A stretch of 64,000 bases of DNA from JBQTGK01 sp052400665 (GCA_052400665.1 JBQTGK010000001.1), one strand, 5' to 3'. Counted from the stretch's first letter, positions 9,801 to 17,816 are shown. Made by a program: numbers and translations. The notes: generated by a model from the sequence alone, not told the origin.

Positions 9801-10583
9801 GATATCAATTACAAATATGGCCCAGGAAAAATATCCTATTATGCTGCTAGCGAAACCACTGATGCTGCAGGATATACCCATTCAATAATTATTGGCGGGA
9901 CAAATTCTAATGCCATTAACGACGACATAGGTCCTGATATTGATTTATTTATGGACGATGAACAGTTTACACCAGGAGGAATAACAGATTCAGACCCACT
10001 TTTTTTAGCAATCGTTCAGGATTCCAGTGGAATAAATACGCTTGGCACTTCAATTGGACACACGCTTGTTGCAACTCTCGATCAAAACACAGATAAGCAG
10101 ATAGAATTAAATGATTTTTATGAATCAGAACTCGACAACTACAAAAAAGGTAAAATTACTTACCAACTAAGTGAATTAGAAGAAGGAGAACATGAAATAC
10201 AATTAAAAGTTTGGGATAATGTAAATAACTCTTCAGAAGGAAATCTCGAATTTATTGTTGCCGAAAATGCCGATCTTGTGCTAAAGCACGTTCTCAATTA
10301 CCCTAATCCATTTACCACAAATACCGGATTTTATTTTGAACACAATAAAGCCTCCAGCGAACTCGATATTCTAATCCAAATTCTTAGCATATCAGGAAAG
10401 TTGATTAAAACAATTGAAACAAGTGTTAGTTCATCGGGAAATCGTGTTGGTCCAATACAATGGGATGGCAAAGATGACTTTGGAAACTCAATTGGTCGTG
10501 GAGTTTACTTCTATCGTGTAAAAGTTAGAGCCGATAATGGAAAAACAGTTAATAAATTCGAAAAATTAGTCATCCTCAAATAA
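6804..10583 (+). CDS. porU: T9SS sortase PorU (C25 gingipain-family peptidase)
   Basis: This 1259-aa protein is PorU, the cell-surface cysteine protease that removes type A C-terminal signals from T9SS cargo and attaches the cargo to anionic lipopolysaccharide. A signal peptide covers residues 1-19. A long beta-rich prodomain precedes the C25 peptidase domain (about 529-890). The catalytic His771 lies in TGHGNENG and Cys805 in TATCEFSR. A FlgD-like or type-A-CTD-like module closes the protein (about 1162-1259, starting NYPNPF). It is followed by porV, the outer-membrane barrel that shuttles cargo to PorU. All key residues are present. Confidence 0.93.
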   Translation: MRILFFLLIIVIGFNSFGQSNQEFKLSWEETSIYSNTGEKITSLYFSGASLNEKNNWLPEFSELKEIGSNREIFSVELFDTQFEQLSSIEERILRNKSFSPFIIPKINSLSIRKKIFQQVQFIPIRTNPATGKIEKLISFKLRYLKESMTKTISKTKSYTSTSVLTSGKWMKISVDTTAVHKISYDQLNNMGIDNPSQIRIYGYGGGMLPKTNLETVIDDLPLIPVYLNTGSDGVFNSGDYLLFYAKGPVSWKYDESKSEFIHENHLYSDKAYYFLCSDKGNPSIIPTINSENSYNNTVSDFDDYRVIDVDETNLLESGRLWLGQEFDVSTEFDYNFKFPNLKANTPIKLSASLAARSSSSTKFELSSSNTAIGNINISAVNTGSYTSNYALLSEQTFSNFIPESDNFKITLSYQKSSASSIGWLNFLRINARRNLIFENSQMSFRDKESVGTGNISKFEIQNCNSSSMIWDVTNPLSVKQIPLSLNGNTGTFNTSTFSLKEFIVLNSDGNFPTPELVENIQNQNLHGLSQADMLIISNPAFMSYAGQIAEYHRNNDNLKVSVVSQNSIFNEFSSGNPDVSAIRNFVKMFYDRATSETDMIKYLLLFGDGSFDNKLESTSNTNKILTYQSENSISPTQSFVTDDFYGLLDNNEGEASGMVDIGIGRLPVNTTEEAQIVTHKILNYNNAAKGDWQTSICFIGDDEDNNTHMRDANKLAIQIEDNYPQYRTQRIFLDDYEQITSSAGQEYPDVNLDINESINSGRLIVNYTGHGNENGLAHEHILMLDDIEAWKNPDKLPLFMTATCEFSRFDNYKKLSAGEMIFLRANGGGIGLFTTTRLVYSSPNFSLNQNFYNYVFAQDSNKENYRLGDIMRKTKNASSTGINKRNFTLLGDPALKLNYPKHNAITTKINDIEITQAKDTLKAMSEIKISGKILSATGNNSDNFNGTIYPTIFDKVSSKTTRGNDGDPFEYSEQSNVIYKGKASVKSGNFEFSFFVPKDINYKYGPGKISYYAASETTDAAGYTHSIIIGGTNSNAINDDIGPDIDLFMDDEQFTPGGITDSDPLFLAIVQDSSGINTLGTSIGHTLVATLDQNTDKQIELNDFYESELDNYKKGKITYQLSELEEGEHEIQLKVWDNVNNSSEGNLEFIVAENADLVLKHVLNYPNPFTTNTGFYFEHNKASSELDILIQILSISGKLIKTIETSVSSSGNRVGPIQWDGKDDFGNSIGRGVYFYRVKVRADNGKTVNKFEKLVILK

Positions 10584-10642
10584 TAAAAAAGAATAATTAT
10601 AGTTATTTGAATTATATTTGCAGATTATTATATACAAATCTT

Positions 10643-11815
10643 ATGAATTATAAACTAACGCTAATCACAAGCCTGCTAAGCCTTTTGTTTCTAGTAAACA
10701 CAAGCACTCTTTCAGCTCAGACTTCAACATCTGGAGCAAATTACATTTCAACAGCCGTTTCGTTTTTAACTATTACTCCCGACTCGAGAGCCGGAGCAAT
10801 GGGTGATGCTGGTGTTGCTACATCTCCCGACGTAAATTCTATGCATTGGAATCCTGCCAAATTCGCAATGATAGATGGAAACTATGGTGTCTCGGCATCA
10901 TATACTCCCTGGTTAAGAGATTTAGTTGACGATATGAGTATTGCTTACCTTACCGGATATTACCGCATAGACAAAAATCAGGTAATTGGAACTTCTCTTC
11001 GCTATTTTTCGCTGGGAGAAATTGCATTTATGGAAAGAGCTACAGATATTCCAATTGCAAAAAATCCTAACGAATGGGCCTTTGATGTTTCTTATTCAAG
11101 AAAATTATCAGATCAATTATCTGGAGGTATTGCCTTTCGCTACATTAGATCGGATTTAACCCAATCGCAATATGTTGCAGGTATCGAAACTCAGGCTGGG
11201 AATGCTTTTGCTGCTGATATTTCTGTTTACTACCAAAACGAGTTTAAAAGAAATCGGAGAGATATGGTATGGTCTTGGGGTGTTAACATCTCTAATATAG
11301 GATCTAAAATAAGCTATACTAATGATGATGAAAAAGAATTCATACCAACTAATTTACGATTAGGATCGGCACTAAAAATGGAACTTGACAATTACAATAG
11401 TATTACTTTTGCTGTAGATATGAATAAGTTGTTAGTACCTACCCCTGCAAATGGTAGCCTTGAAGATGAAGATGGAACTGTTCTTGTTGGAGCAAATAGC
11501 TCCGACGAATCGGTTGTAAGCGGTATTTTTAGTTCCTTTTCCGATGCTCCTGATGGAATGAGTGAAGAATTTAAGGAAATTGCATGGTCGCTAGGTATCG
11601 AATATTGGTATCAGGATCAGTTTGCTCTACGTACAGGTTATTATTACGAACATGAAGAAAAAGGAAATCGTAAATATTTTACCGCTGGTTTAGGTGTAAA
11701 ATTAAACATGTTCGATTTAGATTTTTCTTACCTGATTCCAACAACTCAAAATAATCCTTTAAAAAATACATTGAGATTTAGTTTAACAGCTAATCTTGAT
11801 AAAATCATTAAATAA
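10643..11815 (+). CDS. porV: T9SS outer-membrane shuttle protein PorV (LptO)
   Basis: This 390-aa FadL-like beta-barrel is PorV, which collects cargo from the SprA translocon and delivers it to PorU. The ATG at 10643 begins a proper signal peptide ending in TLSAQ. An in-frame codon at 10607 would add 12 residues that break it. The typical PorV start of the mature protein is seen (FLTITPDSRAGAMGDAG, then MHWNPAK). It lies 59 bases after porU, and its stop overlaps the ispF start by one base, so the three genes look like one transcription unit. Confidence 0.93.
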   Translation: MNYKLTLITSLLSLLFLVNTSTLSAQTSTSGANYISTAVSFLTITPDSRAGAMGDAGVATSPDVNSMHWNPAKFAMIDGNYGVSASYTPWLRDLVDDMSIAYLTGYYRIDKNQVIGTSLRYFSLGEIAFMERATDIPIAKNPNEWAFDVSYSRKLSDQLSGGIAFRYIRSDLTQSQYVAGIETQAGNAFAADISVYYQNEFKRNRRDMVWSWGVNISNIGSKISYTNDDEKEFIPTNLRLGSALKMELDNYNSITFAVDMNKLLVPTPANGSLEDEDGTVLVGANSSDESVVSGIFSSFSDAPDGMSEEFKEIAWSLGIEYWYQDQFALRTGYYYEHEEKGNRKYFTAGLGVKLNMFDLDFSYLIPTTQNNPLKNTLRFSLTANLDKIIK

Positions 11816-12291
11816 TGAAAATTAGAGTTGGATTTGGATACGATGTTCATCAACTAGCCGAAGGAGAAGAGTTTTGGCTTGGTGGAATTAAAATAGAACA
11901 TAAAAAAGGTTGTATTGCTCACTCCGATGGAGATGTATTAATACATGCCATTTGCGATGCCTTACTTGGTGCTGCTAATATGAGGGATATCGGTTATCAT
12001 TTTCCTGATAACTCGGAAGATTTTAAAGGAATTGACAGTAAAATATTATTAAAAAAGACAATATCAATAATTGCAGAAAAGGGTTATAAAGTTGGCAATA
12101 TAGATTCTACAATTGCTTTACAAAAACCAAAAATAAAACCATTAATACCGCATATGCAGGAAACTCTTGCCAATGTAATGAACATTGATATTGATGATAT
12201 CGCTATTAAAGCTACCACTACCGAGAAACTAGGTTTTGTTGGCACTGAAGATGGAATTTCAGCTTACGCTACGGTTCTTATTGAAAAATAG
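11815..12291 (+). CDS. ispF: 2-C-methyl-D-erythritol 2,4-cyclodiphosphate synthase IspF
   Basis: This 158-aa enzyme of the non-mevalonate isoprenoid pathway converts CDP-methylerythritol 2-phosphate to the cyclic diphosphate, releasing CMP. The zinc site D-V-H is at residues 10-12 (GYDVHQ). HSDGDVLIHA and DIGYHFPD carry the other metal and substrate residues, and the C-terminal TTEKLGFVGTEDGI is diagnostic. Length is normal for the trimeric enzyme. Its ATG overlaps the porV stop, so translation is probably coupled to that T9SS gene. A terminator follows 20 bases downstream. Confidence 0.95.
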   Translation: MKIRVGFGYDVHQLAEGEEFWLGGIKIEHKKGCIAHSDGDVLIHAICDALLGAANMRDIGYHFPDNSEDFKGIDSKILLKKTISIIAEKGYKVGNIDSTIALQKPKIKPLIPHMQETLANVMNIDIDDIAIKATTTEKLGFVGTEDGISAYATVLIEK

Positions 12292-12311
12292 TATTCAGAT
12301 AAAATTTAGAG

Positions 12312-12347
12312 AAAGCCTTTTGAACCAATGTTTGAAAGGCTTTTTTA
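12312..12347 (+). terminator. Rho-independent terminator after ispF
   Basis: AAAGCCTTT and AAAGGCTTT form a perfect 9-bp stem around an 11-base loop, followed by a T-rich stretch. It ends the porU-porV-ispF unit. Confidence 0.85.
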
Positions 12348-12379
12348 TTTTCGAAATAACTATCATTAAGCAATTTTAT

Positions 12380-12387
12380 TATCTTTG
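12380..12387 (+). promoter_or_regulatory. Possible -7 box for the CoA-binding gene
   Basis: TATCTTTG matches TAnnTTTG. It would give a 5' leader of roughly 130 bases before the ATG at 12524. The expected -33 element is not convincing. Confidence 0.3.
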
Positions 12388-12466
12388 TTGTATATAGATA
12401 TATAAATAATTAATACCGATTAGTATTTAAAGTTACTCTCTAATTTAAATCTATTTATTTATTGAG

Positions 12467-12488
12467 TTTTAAATATCTATCGGCATTA
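12467..12488 (+). promoter_or_regulatory. 22-nt leader element, copy 1 (shared with E2 gene)
   Basis: This element begins TTTTAAATATC, continues with ATC and GC blocks and ends TTA. It matches the stretch at 35919-35940 in 19 of 22 positions. In both cases it begins exactly 57 bases before the start codon of the next gene. It may be an operator, promoter element or start of a conserved leader. Function is unknown. Confidence 0.4.
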
Positions 12489-12522
12489 TACGGTGTGCAA
12501 TTCAACACCTAAAATCGTATAA
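12486..12522 (+). promoter_or_regulatory. Stem-loop abutting the start codon
   Basis: TTATACG (12486-12492) and CGTATAA (12516-12522) are perfect 7-base inverted repeats. Nested inside are GTGT and ACAC. The stem ends one base before the ATG at 12524, so in RNA it would bury the ribosome landing site, and in DNA it could be an operator. No T-run follows, so it is not a terminator. Confidence 0.45.
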
Positions 12523-12523
12523 G

Positions 12524-12892
12524 ATGCAAAATACAGGAAAAACACTTGTTATTGGTGCAAGTACAAAGGAGGATCGCTACTCAAACCAATGTGTAAAATT
12601 ACTTCGAGAACACAATATAGAGACTATTGCTTTAGGAAACAAAGCGGGTATTATTGAAGATGTAGAAGTTCAAACAGGAAGACCTGCAGAAGCTAATGTG
12701 CAAACTGTTGCCATCTATCTTTCTGCAAAAAATCTTGAATCGTACGAAGAATATATCATTAACTTAAAACCAGAAAGAGTTTTATTTCCTCCAGGGACGG
12801 AAAATCCTGCTTTTTACGAAAAAGCAAAATCTTGCGGTATAGCAACCGAAGAAGCTTGTCCTTTGGTTATGCTTAAAACAGGAGTATATTAA
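12524..12892 (+). CDS. CoA-binding domain protein (YccU-type, CoA_binding_2)
   Basis: This 122-aa protein is a single Rossmann-like CoA-binding domain. The N-terminus TLVIGASTKEDRYSN carries the glycine-containing nucleotide loop, and FPPGTENPAFYEKA and EEACPLVML are typical of the small stand-alone family found across bacteria. CoA binding is known for relatives, but the physiological role is not established. It is monocistronic: a terminator lies on each side. The unusual feature is its 5' region, which has a stem-loop ending one base before the ATG and an element shared with the E2 dehydrogenase gene at 36 kb. Confidence 0.82.
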   Translation: MQNTGKTLVIGASTKEDRYSNQCVKLLREHNIETIALGNKAGIIEDVEVQTGRPAEANVQTVAIYLSAKNLESYEEYIINLKPERVLFPPGTENPAFYEKAKSCGIATEEACPLVMLKTGVY

Positions 12893-12908
12893 AAAATATA
12901 AAACTACA

Positions 12909-12945
12909 AAAATGCCGGATATCAAGATGTCCGGCATTTTTTATT
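12909..12945. terminator. Terminator between convergent genes
   Basis: AATGCCGGA and TCCGGCATT form a 9-bp stem with a T-run on the + side and an A-run on the other. It can terminate the CoA-binding gene and, in reverse, the thioredoxin-like gene that ends at 12941. Confidence 0.85.
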
Positions 12946-13270
12946 CATCGAACAGCATGTTATAATATCTTTCCAAAGAACTTTCCACCTCATCTACACC
13001 AATCGCTCTGCTTCTTCTTAACACCTCCTGTCCGTTCATAAACACCAGCAAGGATGGATTGGTATATAAACCAGATTGAGCGGCTAATTCGGGCTGATTC
13101 GCAGTATCTACATGATAGGCAATTAGCTTAGGAAACTGCTTAATGAACATTTCTTCAATTTTTGGCCTTAATATCTGACAAACACCACAATTTGGTGCCG
13201 AAAAATAAATAAAAAATGATTCCTGTTTATCTTTAAGATCCTGAAATAGATCTAAAGTAAGTTTTTTCAT
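12941..13270 (-). CDS. Thioredoxin-family protein
   Basis: This 109-aa cytoplasmic thioredoxin-fold protein has a CGVC active site in SAPNCGVCQILRP, in place of the WCGPC of classical thioredoxin. The cis-proline region is LYTNPSLLVF. I start it at the ATG at 13270 (MKKLTLDLF). The longer frame starting at 13351 runs through a strong terminator hairpin (13301-13332) and adds unconserved residues. The function could be general disulfide reduction or a bacilliredoxin-like role. The partner is unknown. Confidence 0.8.
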   Translation of the reverse strand: MKKLTLDLFQDLKDKQESFFIYFSAPNCGVCQILRPKIEEMFIKQFPKLIAYHVDTANQPELAAQSGLYTNPSLLVFMNGQEVLRRSRAIGVDEVESSLERYYNMLFDE

Positions 13271-13300
13271 GCTATTACTATTTACACCTACAATTCTAAG

Positions 13301-13332
13301 AAAAAAAGGAGACCTAAAAAGCCTCCTTTTTA
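13301..13332 (-). terminator. Terminator after hutU
   Basis: On the minus strand AAAAAGGAG and CTCCTTTTT pair around a short loop and run into T residues, 22 bases after the hutU stop. It separates hutU from the thioredoxin-like gene and helps decide that gene's start. Confidence 0.8.
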
Positions 13333-13354
13333 AGCATTCTATATTTTTCAAGAA

Positions 13355-15367
13355 CTAGAAAGCTCCATCAATTAATTTATCATCTGCAAAATTAGGAATG
13401 GTAACTTTTAAATCCGGGTTTAATGCCATTGCACGCTTAATTGCAAAAACAGCACCTTCGTTTCGTGCCCAGCTTCTGCGCGAAATACCATTGTTCACAT
13501 CCCAGTAGAGCATCGATCTAAGTCTTCTATCAGTATCAGCAGAACCATCCAGTAACATACCAAATCCTCCATTGATTACTTCACCCCAACCTACTCCACC
13601 ACCATTGTGAATAGAAACCCAGGTTGCACCTCGAAATGAATCTCCAATTACATTCTGAATAGCCATATCTGCTGTAAAACTCGAGCCATCGTAAATATTA
13701 GACGTTTCGCGGAATGGTGAATCTGTTCCTGATACATCATGATGATCGCGACCTAAGACAACCGGACCAATCTTACCAGCAGCAATGGCTTTATTAAATG
13801 CATCAGCAATCTTAATACGACCTTCGGCATCGGCATAAAGAATTCTGGCTTCGGAACCAACCACTAATTTATTTTCCTGTGCTCCTTTAATCCAACGAAT
13901 ATTATCGGCCATTTGCTGCTGAATTTCTTCGGGTGAATTTTTACGAATTTCTTCTAAAACTTCAGTCGCAATTCTATCTGTTTCGGCCAAATCTTCGGAC
14001 TTACCACTGGTACAAACCCAACGGAATGGTCCAAATCCATAATCGAAACACATTGGTCCCATAATATCCTGAACGTAAGAATTATATTTAAACTTACCAT
14101 CTTCTTTCATAATATCAGCACCTGCACGACTCGATTCCAGTAGGAAAGCATTTCCATAATCGAAAAAATAAGTTCCAAATTTATCAACACACTTATTAAT
14201 TGCAGCAACATGACGACGTAATGACTCCTGAACTTTCTCTTTAAATAATTTAGGATTATTAGACATCATCTCCTTGGCAACTTCAAAATCAACATCAGCA
14301 GGATAATAACCACCAGCCCATGGGTTGTGTAATGAAGTTTGGTCAGATCCAAGATCAACTTTAATATCTTCTTCTGCAAAACGCTCCCAAACATCAACAA
14401 TATTCCCCTGATATCCGATTGATACAACTTCCTTAGCTGCTTTCGCCTTTCGAACTCTGCTGATTAATTCATCAAGATTATCAATTTTCTCATCCACCCA
14501 AGCTTGAGAATATCGAGTATCTATTGCTTTAGGATTTATTTCGGCTGTAATACTTATACATCCGGCAATATTAGCTGCCTTAGGTTGTGCTCCCGACATC
14601 CCACCTAAACCAGCAGTAATAAATAATTTTCCTTCTAAACCTTCTCCGTTTTCACTGATTTTTCTACCAGCATTTAAAACCGTAATTGTTGTTCCGTGTA
14701 CAATTCCCTGAGGTCCGATATACATATACGATCCCGCAGTCATCTGACCATACTGAGAAACGCCCATAGCATTCATTTTTTCCCAATCATCAGGTTTACT
14801 GTAATTAGGAATTACCATACCATTAGTTACAACAACACGTGGAGCATCTTTATGCGAAGGATACAATCCCATTGGATGACCCGAATACATAACCAAAGTT
14901 TGCTCATCAGTCATTTCAGCCAAATATTTCATGCACAAACGATACTGAGCCCAGTTTTGAAAAACCGCACCATTTCCTCCATAGGTAATTAACTCGTGTG
15001 GATGTTGAGCCACAGCATAATCCAAATTATTCTGAATCATCAGCATAATTGCCTTAGCCTGGTCACATTTACCTGGATACTCATGAATAGCGCGTGCTTT
15101 CATTTCATAGCCAGGACGTAAACGATACATATAAATTCTACCGTAAGTTTCCAGTTCATTAACAAATTCGGGAATTAACTCGGCGTGATCTTTAGAATCG
15201 AAATAACGTAATGCATTTCTCAATGCAAGCTTTTTCTCCTCGGCATTTAAAATTTCCTTGCGCTTGGGAGCATGATTTATTTCTGTGTCATACTTCTGTG
15301 GAGCTGGCAATTGCTCAGGAATTCCTTCCAGAATCATTTGCTGAAATTCACTTGTTATTGTTGTCAT
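13355..15367 (-). CDS. hutU: Urocanate hydratase (long form)
   Basis: This 670-aa urocanase converts urocanate to imidazolone propionate in histidine breakdown, using tightly bound NAD+ as an electrophile. Conserved stretches are GGNGAVFQNWAQ, YIGPQGIVHGT, the NAD-binding GGMSGAQPKAAN, FRWVCTSG with the conserved cysteine, and SIHNGGGVGWGE. It is about 110 residues longer than the classical Pseudomonas/Bacillus enzyme. The long version is common in Bacteroidota. No other hut gene is next to it. The start at 15367 is supported by AT-rich upstream DNA and no earlier ATG in frame. Confidence 0.95.
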   Translation of the reverse strand: MTTITSEFQQMILEGIPEQLPAPQKYDTEINHAPKRKEILNAEEKKLALRNALRYFDSKDHAELIPEFVNELETYGRIYMYRLRPGYEMKARAIHEYPGKCDQAKAIMLMIQNNLDYAVAQHPHELITYGGNGAVFQNWAQYRLCMKYLAEMTDEQTLVMYSGHPMGLYPSHKDAPRVVVTNGMVIPNYSKPDDWEKMNAMGVSQYGQMTAGSYMYIGPQGIVHGTTITVLNAGRKISENGEGLEGKLFITAGLGGMSGAQPKAANIAGCISITAEINPKAIDTRYSQAWVDEKIDNLDELISRVRKAKAAKEVVSIGYQGNIVDVWERFAEEDIKVDLGSDQTSLHNPWAGGYYPADVDFEVAKEMMSNNPKLFKEKVQESLRRHVAAINKCVDKFGTYFFDYGNAFLLESSRAGADIMKEDGKFKYNSYVQDIMGPMCFDYGFGPFRWVCTSGKSEDLAETDRIATEVLEEIRKNSPEEIQQQMADNIRWIKGAQENKLVVGSEARILYADAEGRIKIADAFNKAIAAGKIGPVVLGRDHHDVSGTDSPFRETSNIYDGSSFTADMAIQNVIGDSFRGATWVSIHNGGGVGWGEVINGGFGMLLDGSADTDRRLRSMLYWDVNNGISRRSWARNEGAVFAIKRAMALNPDLKVTIPNFADDKLIDGAF

Positions 15368-15805
15368 GATAGTATTATGTGTTTAAATATTTGTGAATTA
15401 AAAATACGATTTTAAACAAAAAAACGAATTAATTAATTGCTTTTAAACCGCTATTATTAATAGTTTGGAGTATTAGTAATACCATAAAATTAGCTGATAC
15501 ATCAAATTTGTTTTCAGGAATACTGAAAAAGTAACAAATTTATTACTTGTACTCTGCAACTATTCTAATGGTAATTTATCTACTAATATGCTGCTTACTC
15601 TAAATTTTGGAATAATAAGAAAAGCTAAGTAAAGGCATCACTTAACCGTAGATGTTAAATTTACATCCGTAAAGAATTCATGGGTATCTTTTTCTTAATT
15701 CTTTCTTGAATCTCATTTCAAACTAAGGGCTTGAATTTGTGTGCGCAATATAGGAAATATTTTTAAAATCGAAACTTAGAAATTTGCACATTTTTGGTCT
15801 GCATA
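15368..15805. other. Intergenic region upstream of hutU
   Basis: About 440 bases of AT-rich non-coding DNA lie between hutU and the Zn-ribbon gene. I see no believable coding frame. A 17-base imperfect palindrome, GATGTTAAATTTACATC at 15651-15667, is the only operator-like feature. The hutU promoter should lie near 15370-15470 but does not match the consensus clearly. Confidence 0.4.
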
Positions 15806-15841
15806 CAAAAAGAGGCCATCTCGAATGAGACAGCCTCTTAT
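15806..15841 (-). terminator. Terminator after the Zn-ribbon gene
   Basis: AAGAGGC and GCCTCTT, plus an inner TCTC/GAGA pairing, form a stem. On the minus strand it is followed by TTTTTG. It lies 20 bases past the stop at 15861 and ends the merR-nif3-Zn-ribbon unit. Confidence 0.8.
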
Positions 15842-15860
15842 AATATATTTTGAAATCGTA

Positions 15861-16697
15861 CTATTCTTTTTTACGAGTTCTTCTTTTTGGCTTAGCAGCG
15901 GCAGCAGCTTTATCTGCTTCCTCAAGGCTATGATCGTAATCGACAATATATTTGTCAACCAAAATACGTCCGCAATACTCACAAACGATAATTTTTTTAC
16001 GAGAACGAATATCCATCTGACGCTGAGGTGGAATTTTATTAAAACAACCTCCACAGGCATCACGCTCAACAGTTACTACAGCTAATCCGTTTCTTGCATT
16101 AGAACGAATTCTTGAATATGCAGTAAGCAATCTCTCTTCAATTTTACCCTGGAATGATTCAGACTTAGCAATCAACTTATCCTCTTCTTTTTGAGTTTCA
16201 GATACAATCTCATCTAATTCTCCTTTTTTAGATTCCAAGTCTACTTTCTTATCTTCAAAAATTCCTTGTGAATTTTCAATCAAAGCTTTTTTGTTATTCA
16301 TCTCCGCAGTAAACTCCTTGATACGTTTTTCGCACAATTCGATTTCAAGGTTTTGGAATTCGATTTCTTTAGAAATAGAGTCGAACTCACGGTTATTACG
16401 AACATTCATTTGTTGAGCTTCGTACTTCTTAATAAGTAAACCTGCTTCTTTTATCTCTTGCTTTTTCTTAGCAATCGTTTCAACAAGCTCTTTTACCTCG
16501 TTATTTAGATTCGCGATTCTAGTATCAAGTCCAGCAATCTCATCTTCCAAGTCCTGTACTTCTAACGGAAGCTCTCCTCTAAGCGTTCTAATTTGGTCTA
16601 CCTCAGAATCAACAGACTGCATTTCATACAGTGTGCGCAATTTTTCTTCAACTGAAATATCCTTAAAATCTGAAGCTTTTGGATCTTTTGTTGTCAT
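15861..16697 (-). CDS. Coiled-coil C4 zinc-ribbon protein (COG1579 family)
   Basis: This 278-aa protein has a long charged coiled coil (about residues 20-185). A C4 zinc ribbon follows, with CGGC near residue 203 and CEYC near 227, then a lysine-rich tail. It belongs to the COG1579 family (CdsZ-like), thought to bind nucleic acid or partner proteins. No enzymatic activity is known. It begins four bases after the Nif3-like gene ends. Pairing of these two genes is common across bacteria and suggests a shared but undefined role. Confidence 0.85.
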   Translation of the reverse strand: MTTKDPKASDFKDISVEEKLRTLYEMQSVDSEVDQIRTLRGELPLEVQDLEDEIAGLDTRIANLNNEVKELVETIAKKKQEIKEAGLLIKKYEAQQMNVRNNREFDSISKEIEFQNLEIELCEKRIKEFTAEMNNKKALIENSQGIFEDKKVDLESKKGELDEIVSETQKEEDKLIAKSESFQGKIEERLLTAYSRIRSNARNGLAVVTVERDACGGCFNKIPPQRQMDIRSRKKIIVCEYCGRILVDKYIVDYDHSLEEADKAAAAAKPKRRTRKKE

Positions 16698-16701
16698 ATG
16701 T

Positions 16702-17796
16702 TTACAAATAATTTATTGGATTCGAATTTATCTCAGAAATATGAACCGCAAAGTTAGGGAATTTTTTTGTAACTATCTCATAAAAAATATCCCGAGTAAA
16801 TTGTTCACTTTCATAATGTCCGATATCAGCAATTATTATCTTTCCTTCGGCATCGAAAAACTCGTGATATTTAAAGTCTCCAGTAATAAATATGTCTGCT
16901 TTAGCAGATAATGCTTTTTGCAATAAAAAGCTTCCACTACCACCACAAACTGCAACTTTTTTTAATTCTTTTTTAATAATTTTAGTATGTCTTACGCAGC
17001 CAGAACGAAAGATTTTCTTAATTCGCTTTAAAAAGTCGACCGAATTTTCTGAAATTTCCAAATCCCCAATCATTCCAAAACCTGCTTCGAAATTACTATT
17101 TTCTATTGGGTAAATATCGTAAGCAACTTCTTCGTAAGGATGACTATCTAAAAGAGCTCCGATTACTTTCCCCTTAAGATGCTTTGGAAATATGGTTTCA
17201 ATACGGTGTTCATTTTCAAAATGTATCTTTCCTTTTTCACCAACAAAAGGATTTGTATTTTCCCCAGCTTTAAAACTACCTGTTCCTTCGGCACTAAAAC
17301 TGCAAGAGTCGTAATTTCCAATGCTACCTGCTCCTGCGCTAAACAAAGCTTCTTTTACTTTATCGGCATGTTCAGCAGGAACAAAGCTTACCAGTTTCTT
17401 TAAATCATCTTTAACAGGAGAAAGAATTTTCTTGTTTTTTAGTCCAATTAAATCACAAATTCTTTCACTTACACCTCCTCTTACCGAATCAATATTAGTA
17501 TGAGCGGCATAAATTGCAATATCATTTTTAATAGCCAACATAAGTGTTCTTTCCACATAGTTATTGCCATTAAATCTTTTTAATCCCTTAAAAACAATCG
17601 GATGGTGGGCAATAATCAGGTTAACACCTTTGCTTATGGCCTCTTCAACTACAGTTTCAATAACATCTAGGCAAATTAACACTCCACTTACCTCCTTATT
17701 GTAATCGCCCACAATTAATCCGGAATTATCATACGATTCCTGATAAGACACGGGAGCTAACTGCTCTATAGATGATACAATCTCTTTTATTCTCAA
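16702..17796 (-). CDS. Nif3-like dinuclear metal centre protein
   Basis: This 364-aa protein belongs to the Nif3/YbgI/YqfO family of toroidal hexamers with a two-metal site. Metal ligands are visible in IIAHHPIVFKG, AAHTNIDS and IADIGHYESEQF. The middle part (about residues 125-235, including SFVPAEHADKV and HPYEEVAYDIYP) is the PII/CutA1-like insertion of the long YqfO-type subfamily. The family is often annotated as GTP cyclohydrolase type 2, but this activity is not well supported. It lies between a MerR regulator (20 bases upstream) and the Zn-ribbon gene. Confidence 0.88.
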   Translation of the reverse strand: MRIKEIVSSIEQLAPVSYQESYDNSGLIVGDYNKEVSGVLICLDVIETVVEEAISKGVNLIIAHHPIVFKGLKRFNGNNYVERTLMLAIKNDIAIYAAHTNIDSVRGGVSERICDLIGLKNKKILSPVKDDLKKLVSFVPAEHADKVKEALFSAGAGSIGNYDSCSFSAEGTGSFKAGENTNPFVGEKGKIHFENEHRIETIFPKHLKGKVIGALLDSHPYEEVAYDIYPIENSNFEAGFGMIGDLEISENSVDFLKRIKKIFRSGCVRHTKIIKKELKKVAVCGGSGSFLLQKALSAKADIFITGDFKYHEFFDAEGKIIIADIGHYESEQFTRDIFYEIVTKKFPNFAVHISEINSNPINYL

Positions 17797-17816
17797 TTTC
17801 GATAAAATTTATATGA

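Noticed and set aside
15651..15667. Imperfect palindrome GATGTTAAATTTACATC as a hutU operator
   Set aside because: It lies about 285 bases upstream of hutU and has a mismatch. It is noted in the gap entry but not promoted to a finding.
15776..16069. 97-aa minus-strand frame overlapping the end of the Zn-ribbon gene
   Set aside because: It shares bases with the Zn-ribbon gene in another frame and runs through its terminator.
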